Assembly (NCBI GenBank): GCA_902792105.1
Contig: CADAYK010000018.1
Coordinates: 1 to 38,182, forward strand
Direction of reading: 5' to 3'
DNA length: 38,182 nucleotides
Origin: an uncultured Ruminococcus sp.
GTDB taxonomy: Bacteria > Bacillota > Clostridia > Oscillospirales > Acutalibacteraceae
Part shown: in pieces, positions 35,142-38,182 of the stretch
Layout of the letters: each line of letters opens with the position of its first letter
How positions within the stretch are numbered: the stretch's first letter is position 1
Notes under the pieces: generated by a model
What the model saw: only the letters and a program-made list of their open reading frames with translations
Told to the model about the DNA's origin: nothing
Database searches by the model: none
Position numbers and translations under genes: made by a program

Positions 35142-37010
35142 ATGCCTATTCCTTTTGATTCTCAAAAAATTTACTACCGTTCGCCCTTCGGAGCTGTTGA
35201 GGAATGTACCCCGGTACACTTTAGATTGCTTTTACCGCGAAACGTTCACTCCAGAACCGTTGAGCTTTGCGTTAAATATGATTATGACTACAACTGGGAA
35301 TACCACAGACTGATTTGGTGCGGCACATTCGACAAGGACACCGAGATCTGGGAGTGCGACTTTATCCCCGAAAGAATCGGACTTTACTGGTATTTCTTTA
35401 AGCTTAATGCTACGGAAAGTGTTAAATATCTTGTTCCGAGCGACCCTTATAAAATCAGCGAAATTCAAGATTCACCCGGACGCAGCTGGCAGCTTACCTG
35501 CTACAAAAAAGGTTTTGAAACGCCCAAATGGCCTGTGGGCGGCGTTATGTATCAGATTTTCCCCGACCGTTTCAATTTCAGCGGAGAGGAAAAGGATATA
35601 AAACGCACCGATTTTAAACGCAACAAAGACTGGTACGCCCTGCCTCAGTGGGAACCCGACGAAAACGGCGAAATTACAAACAGCGACTTCTTTATGGGTG
35701 ACCTAAAGGGCATTACACAAAAGCTTGACTATCTTGAAGAGCTGGGCGTGACCTGCATTTATCTTAACCCGATAGGCGAAGCATATTCCAACCACCGCTA
35801 CGACACCGGCGATTATTCCAACGTTGATCCTATTTTGGGAACAGAGGAGGATTTTGCCGAGCTTTGCCGTCAGGCGAAGGAGCGCGGAATCCACGTAATC
35901 AACGACGGCGTGTTCTCGCACACGGGAGCCGACAGCGTTTACTTTAACCGTTCCGGCCGCTACGGCGACGGCGGCGCTTACCGCGACAAAGAATCACCGT
36001 ATTTCAGCTGGTACAAATTCAACGAATGGCCCGACAATTATCACAGCTGGTGGGGCTTCTACACCCTTCCCGAGGTAATTGAAACCGACCCGGCGTTTAA
36101 CGAATACATTAACGGCAAGGACGGCATTATCAGAAAATATATGCGTTTGGGTAACTCGGGCTGGCGTCTTGACGTAGCCGACGAGCTCCCCGACGAATTT
36201 ATGGAAAACCTTCGCAACTCCGTTAAAGACGAAAACCCCGAGGCATTTATCGTCGGCGAGGTTTGGGAGGACGCGAGCAACAAGGAAAGCTACGGCGCAA
36301 GAAGAAAATTCCTGCTCGGCAACCAGCTCGACTCTGTTATGAACTATGTTTTCCGCGGCGCGATAATAAACTTCTGCCGCGGTCAGGACGCGCGCCACAC
36401 CATGGCTCAGATAATGAGCGTGATCGAAAACTATCCGCGCCCCGTGCTCAGAGTGCTTATGAACTCACTGAGCACCCATGACACCGAGCGTATTCTGACC
36501 ATGCTCGCGGGCGAACCGCTGAACGGACGCGACCGCGCCTGGCAGGCAAGCACCAAGCTCAGTCCCGAACAGCGCGAGCACGGCATTAAGCTTTTAAAGG
36601 TTGCTTCGGCAATGCAGTATACCCTTCCGGGCTTCCCCTGCGTTTACTACGGCGACGAAGCCGGCATGGAGGGCTACCGCGACCCGTTCAACCGCTGCTG
36701 CTACCCGTGGGGCAGGGAAAACAAAGAGCTTATTGAATGGCACAAAAAGCTCGGCGCGCTGCGCGAGGAATGTTCCGCGCTGTGGGACGGCGACTTTATA
36801 GACGCGTTTGCCGAGGGCAGAAGGCTTTCGTACATTCGCCATGATCAGAAAACCGCGATTTACTGCGTGTTCAATTTAGGCGAAAACGAGGAAAAGGTTG
36901 CTCCTCCTCCGGGATACGGCGACGCCAAGCCCATGTTCGGCTCAAAATATGAAAATCACATTTTGCATGTTAAGCCGTACAGCTGTGAATTTATGATGAT
37001 TGAACGATAA
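35142..37010 (+). CDS. GH13 alpha-glycosidase (neopullulanase/cyclomaltodextrinase type)
   Basis: This 622-residue glycoside hydrolase cleaves alpha-glucans. There is an N-terminal starch-binding-like beta domain (about 1-115) and then the catalytic barrel: region I INDGVFSHTG, nucleophile D344 in GWRLDVAD, acid/base E373 in VGEVWE, and D447 in STHDTER. A C-terminal beta domain closes the protein. No signal peptide is present, so it acts in the cytoplasm on imported maltodextrins. The N-domain plus VGGVMYQIFPDRF fits the neopullulanase/cyclomaltodextrinase subgroup. The ribosome site AGGAGG is 5 bases from ATG. A HAD gene follows, and the pair probably serves maltodextrin use. Confidence 0.93.
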   Translation: MPIPFDSQKIYYRSPFGAVEECTPVHFRLLLPRNVHSRTVELCVKYDYDYNWEYHRLIWCGTFDKDTEIWECDFIPERIGLYWYFFKLNATESVKYLVPSDPYKISEIQDSPGRSWQLTCYKKGFETPKWPVGGVMYQIFPDRFNFSGEEKDIKRTDFKRNKDWYALPQWEPDENGEITNSDFFMGDLKGITQKLDYLEELGVTCIYLNPIGEAYSNHRYDTGDYSNVDPILGTEEDFAELCRQAKERGIHVINDGVFSHTGADSVYFNRSGRYGDGGAYRDKESPYFSWYKFNEWPDNYHSWWGFYTLPEVIETDPAFNEYINGKDGIIRKYMRLGNSGWRLDVADELPDEFMENLRNSVKDENPEAFIVGEVWEDASNKESYGARRKFLLGNQLDSVMNYVFRGAIINFCRGQDARHTMAQIMSVIENYPRPVLRVLMNSLSTHDTERILTMLAGEPLNGRDRAWQASTKLSPEQREHGIKLLKVASAMQYTLPGFPCVYYGDEAGMEGYRDPFNRCCYPWGRENKELIEWHKKLGALREECSALWDGDFIDAFAEGRRLSYIRHDQKTAIYCVFNLGENEEKVAPPPGYGDAKPMFGSKYENHILHVKPYSCEFMMIER

Positions 37011-37020
37011 TAATTTAACC

Positions 37021-37050
37021 GGGGAGCCGTGCGCTCCCCTTTGTGTTTTT
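37021..37050 (+). terminator. Terminator after the GH13 gene
   Basis: GGGGAGC (37021-37027) pairs with GCTCCCC (37033-37039) around a 5-base loop, followed by TTTGTGTTTTT. The HAD gene starts only 28 bases later, so it is probably a partial terminator that reduces downstream expression. Confidence 0.7.
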
Positions 37051-37067
37051 AAACGAGGAGGTTATTT

Positions 37068-37718
37068 ATGATTAAAGGCGCAGTGCTCGACATGGACGGT
37101 CTGATGATCGACAGCGAAAAGATCGTCTTTGAAAACTGGAGCAAAATGATGGAGGAAAACGGATATCCTTACGATCTTGACATTTACAAAAAAACTCTCG
37201 GCAAACGCAAAACCGAGGTCGAAAAAATTTATAAATCGCTCTACGGAGAAAACTTTCCGTATTGGGACTTTGCGGACAGAAGTCATGTTATGTACCTTGA
37301 ACGGCTTGAATCAACCGGAGTTCCGGCAAAGCCCGGACTTTATGAGCTGCTTGACTTTTTAAAGGAAAACGAAGTTAAAATCGCGCTTGCAACCTCGACC
37401 TCGCGCGAAACCGCAACACTCAATTTAAAATCAATCAGGGTTTTGGATTACTTCGACGAGCTTGTATGCGGAAACGACGTAAAAAACGGCAAACCGCACC
37501 CCGAGGTTTTTCTCACCGCAGCAAAAAAACTCGGGCTTGAACCGTCAGCCTGCGCTGCGTACGAGGACAGCCTCACAGGCGTTCAATCTGCCCACGCCGC
37601 AGGAATGATCACAATAATGGTGCCGGACTACCTTCAGCCCACACCCGAAATCCTCCCGATGATAGATAAGCTTTGCACCACGCTTGATGGGAGCATTGAA
37701 TATTTAAAATCGCTATGA
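37068..37718 (+). CDS. HAD-superfamily hydrolase (beta-phosphoglucomutase-like)
   Basis: This 216-residue haloacid dehalogenase-type phosphotransferase has D8 and D10 in LDMDGLM as nucleophile and acid. The cap domain comes after residue 15, and the C-terminal motifs are ATSTSRE, NGKPHPEVF and YEDSLTGVQSAHAAGM. The fold is that of beta-phosphoglucomutases and small sugar-phosphate phosphatases. The neighbouring GH13 gene makes a sugar-phosphate substrate likely, but the beta-PGM cap signature is not clear, so a general phosphatase is equally possible. GAGGAGG is 6 bases from ATG. Confidence 0.88.
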   Translation: MIKGAVLDMDGLMIDSEKIVFENWSKMMEENGYPYDLDIYKKTLGKRKTEVEKIYKSLYGENFPYWDFADRSHVMYLERLESTGVPAKPGLYELLDFLKENEVKIALATSTSRETATLNLKSIRVLDYFDELVCGNDVKNGKPHPEVFLTAAKKLGLEPSACAAYEDSLTGVQSAHAAGMITIMVPDYLQPTPEILPMIDKLCTTLDGSIEYLKSL

Positions 37719-37723
37719 TTTAC

Positions 37724-37755
37724 AAAAAAGGAACGGTCGCCGCCGTTCCTTTTTT
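37724..37755 (+). terminator. Terminator of the HAD gene
   Basis: GGAACGG (37730-37736) and CCGTTCC (37743-37749) form the core, extended by six A-T pairs to a 13-bp stem. The arm ends in TTTTTT on the plus strand. It also carries A's on the other side and could work in both directions. Confidence 0.85.
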
Positions 37756-37838
37756 GTGTGATACTGTCAAGTCTTTATTAATTTAGCAGTATTTCTGCTT
37801 CAATAACAGTTAGTGTTTTCATAGATTAACACCAACAA

Positions 37839-37872
37839 AATAAAAAATAACTCCTGCATAATACAGGAGCTC
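37839..37872 (-). terminator. Minus-strand terminator, unit B
   Basis: CTCCTG (37851-37856) and CAGGAG (37864-37869) form the stem. On the minus strand it ends in a T-rich tail, TTATTTTTTATT, at 37850-37839. It belongs to the second of two repeat units. Confidence 0.65.
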
Positions 37873-37895
37873 TGTGAAAAAGCATAGATAATGGA

Positions 37896-37911
37896 TTATC
37901 TCTTTGAGAAC
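37896..37911 (-). repeat. 16-base direct repeat, copy B
   Basis: The minus-strand sequence GTTCTCAAAGAGATAA is identical to the copy at 38004-38019. It is followed by CTTTTTCA (37882-37875) and the unit B terminator. Confidence 0.85.
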
Positions 37912-37950
37912 ACGGTCGGAACTATGCTCCGAGGACACCGCAGGGTCTGA

Positions 37951-37982
37951 TAAAACAAGGCTTCCCACAAAGGAAAGCCTTG
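37951..37982 (-). terminator. Minus-strand terminator, unit A
   Basis: CAAGGCTT (37956-37963) and AAGCCTTG (37975-37982), plus CC/GG inside with one bulged A, form a strong stem. TTTTA follows on the minus strand (37955-37951). It lies about 125 bases after the stop of the gene at the right edge. Confidence 0.65.
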
Positions 37983-38003
37983 AAAAAGAAATAATATATA
38001 ATT

Positions 38004-38019
38004 TTATCTCTTTGAGAAC
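38004..38019 (-). repeat. 16-base direct repeat, copy A
   Basis: The minus-strand sequence GTTCTCAAAGAGATAA is repeated exactly 108 bases further on at 37911-37896. CTTTTTCA (37988-37981) and a terminator hairpin follow, as in the other unit. Confidence 0.85.
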
Positions 38020-38106
38020 TTTTCAAACGCAAAAATCAGCTTGTTTACAGGGCTTTTGCGTATATTTGTTGCTTGTGTGTGCGTACGATTCATTTAGTAC
38101 TATTTA

Positions 38107-38182
38107 TTATTTTATCCTCTTCTGAATATCCTCGACCGACGGCAGCTGATTCATCAGTTCATCGGGCAAATCGCGTGTGACT
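38107..38182 (-). CDS. C-terminal fragment of a gene running in from the right edge
   Basis: The minus-strand frame is open from the window edge to a TAA stop at 38109-38107, giving 24 residues that end PSVEDIQKRIK. It reads as the end of a real protein because the minus-strand terminators that follow need an upstream gene. Nothing about its identity can be told. Confidence 0.5.
   Translation of the reverse strand, partial: VTRDLPDELMNQLPSVEDIQKRIK

Larger units (their letters stand above)
37756..38106. other. Non-coding tract between convergent genes
   Basis: No convincing gene is seen. A possible plus-strand frame of 73 codons (37904-38125) has no recognisable product or ribosome site and covers both repeat units, so it is judged spurious. 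The tract holds two minus-strand terminator-like hairpins and the 16-base direct repeats described separately. Confidence 0.6.

Noticed and set aside
36471-36490. Loss of the usual Asn before the third catalytic residue in the GH13 enzyme (THD instead of NHD).
   Set aside because: The His-Asp pair is kept and the position varies in this family, so it does not indicate loss of activity.
37904-38125. Plus-strand frame of 73 codons.
   Set aside because: No ribosome site or recognisable product; it crosses the two repeat units and the end of the minus-strand gene.

Overview
The window looks like chromosomal DNA of a strictly anaerobic, fermentative Clostridia-type Firmicute, most likely a gut Ruminococcaceae/Oscillospiraceae relative. 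The evidence is moderate GC, strong AGGAGG-type ribosome binding sites, frequent TTG/GTG starts, a complete [FeFe]-hydrogenase maturation set, methylglyoxal synthase, and a YtrA-type GntR/ABC operon. Most genes lie on the minus strand; plus-strand genes are found only at 2.0-2.8 kb, 6.3-8.4 kb and 35.1-37.7 kb. No phage, insertion sequence, CRISPR array, rRNA or tRNA gene was seen.

Layout: (1-4.2 kb) a secreted protein cut by the window edge, an OGG1-type 8-oxoguanine glycosylase divergent from a cysteine-rich DUF6062-type protein, and a secreted fibronectin-III-like repeat protein. (4.3-8.4 kb) lepA, then a plus-strand pair: a membrane-anchored DHHW/SGNH-like protein and a Nudix hydrolase with an unusual N-terminal domain. 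(8.4-11.9 kb) a GntR regulator, ABC ATPase and ABC permease operon. (11.9-16.4 kb) a five-gene operon: a small TM1266-type regulator, hydE, hydG, hydF and a lipoprotein. These make the H-cluster of [FeFe]-hydrogenase, but no hydrogenase structural gene is present. (16.5-20.7 kb) a membrane module resembling Bacillus ydjI/ydjG/ydjH (SPFH, zinc-ribbon and TPM proteins) without pspA, with a further zinc-ribbon membrane protein upstream. (20.8-23.9 kb) hisS-aspS. (23.9-25.2 kb) a membrane-anchored protein gene broken by two compensating one-base indels in homopolymers. (25.3-27.1 kb) a GNAT acetyltransferase, mgsA and an orphan minD. (27.2-31.7 kb) the cell-shape operon mreB-mreC-mreD-PBP2. (31.7-34.9 kb) dut and a zapA-U32 peptidase pair. 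(35.1-37.7 kb) a cytoplasmic GH13 glycosidase and a HAD hydrolase. (37.8-38.2 kb) a non-coding tract with two similar repeat-plus-terminator units, then the last codons of another minus-strand gene.

Many start codons were moved inward from the longest reading frame because a good Shine-Dalgarno sequence sits just before an internal start (hydF, hydG, the TM1266-type gene, the ABC ATPase, gntR, hisS, mgsA, zapA, the SPFH gene). The observations most worth following up are the tandem RNA-like units at the right end, the terminator-like hairpin immediately before the first gene of the hyd operon, the double homopolymer frameshift, and the ydjIGH-like module and minD lacking their usual partners.
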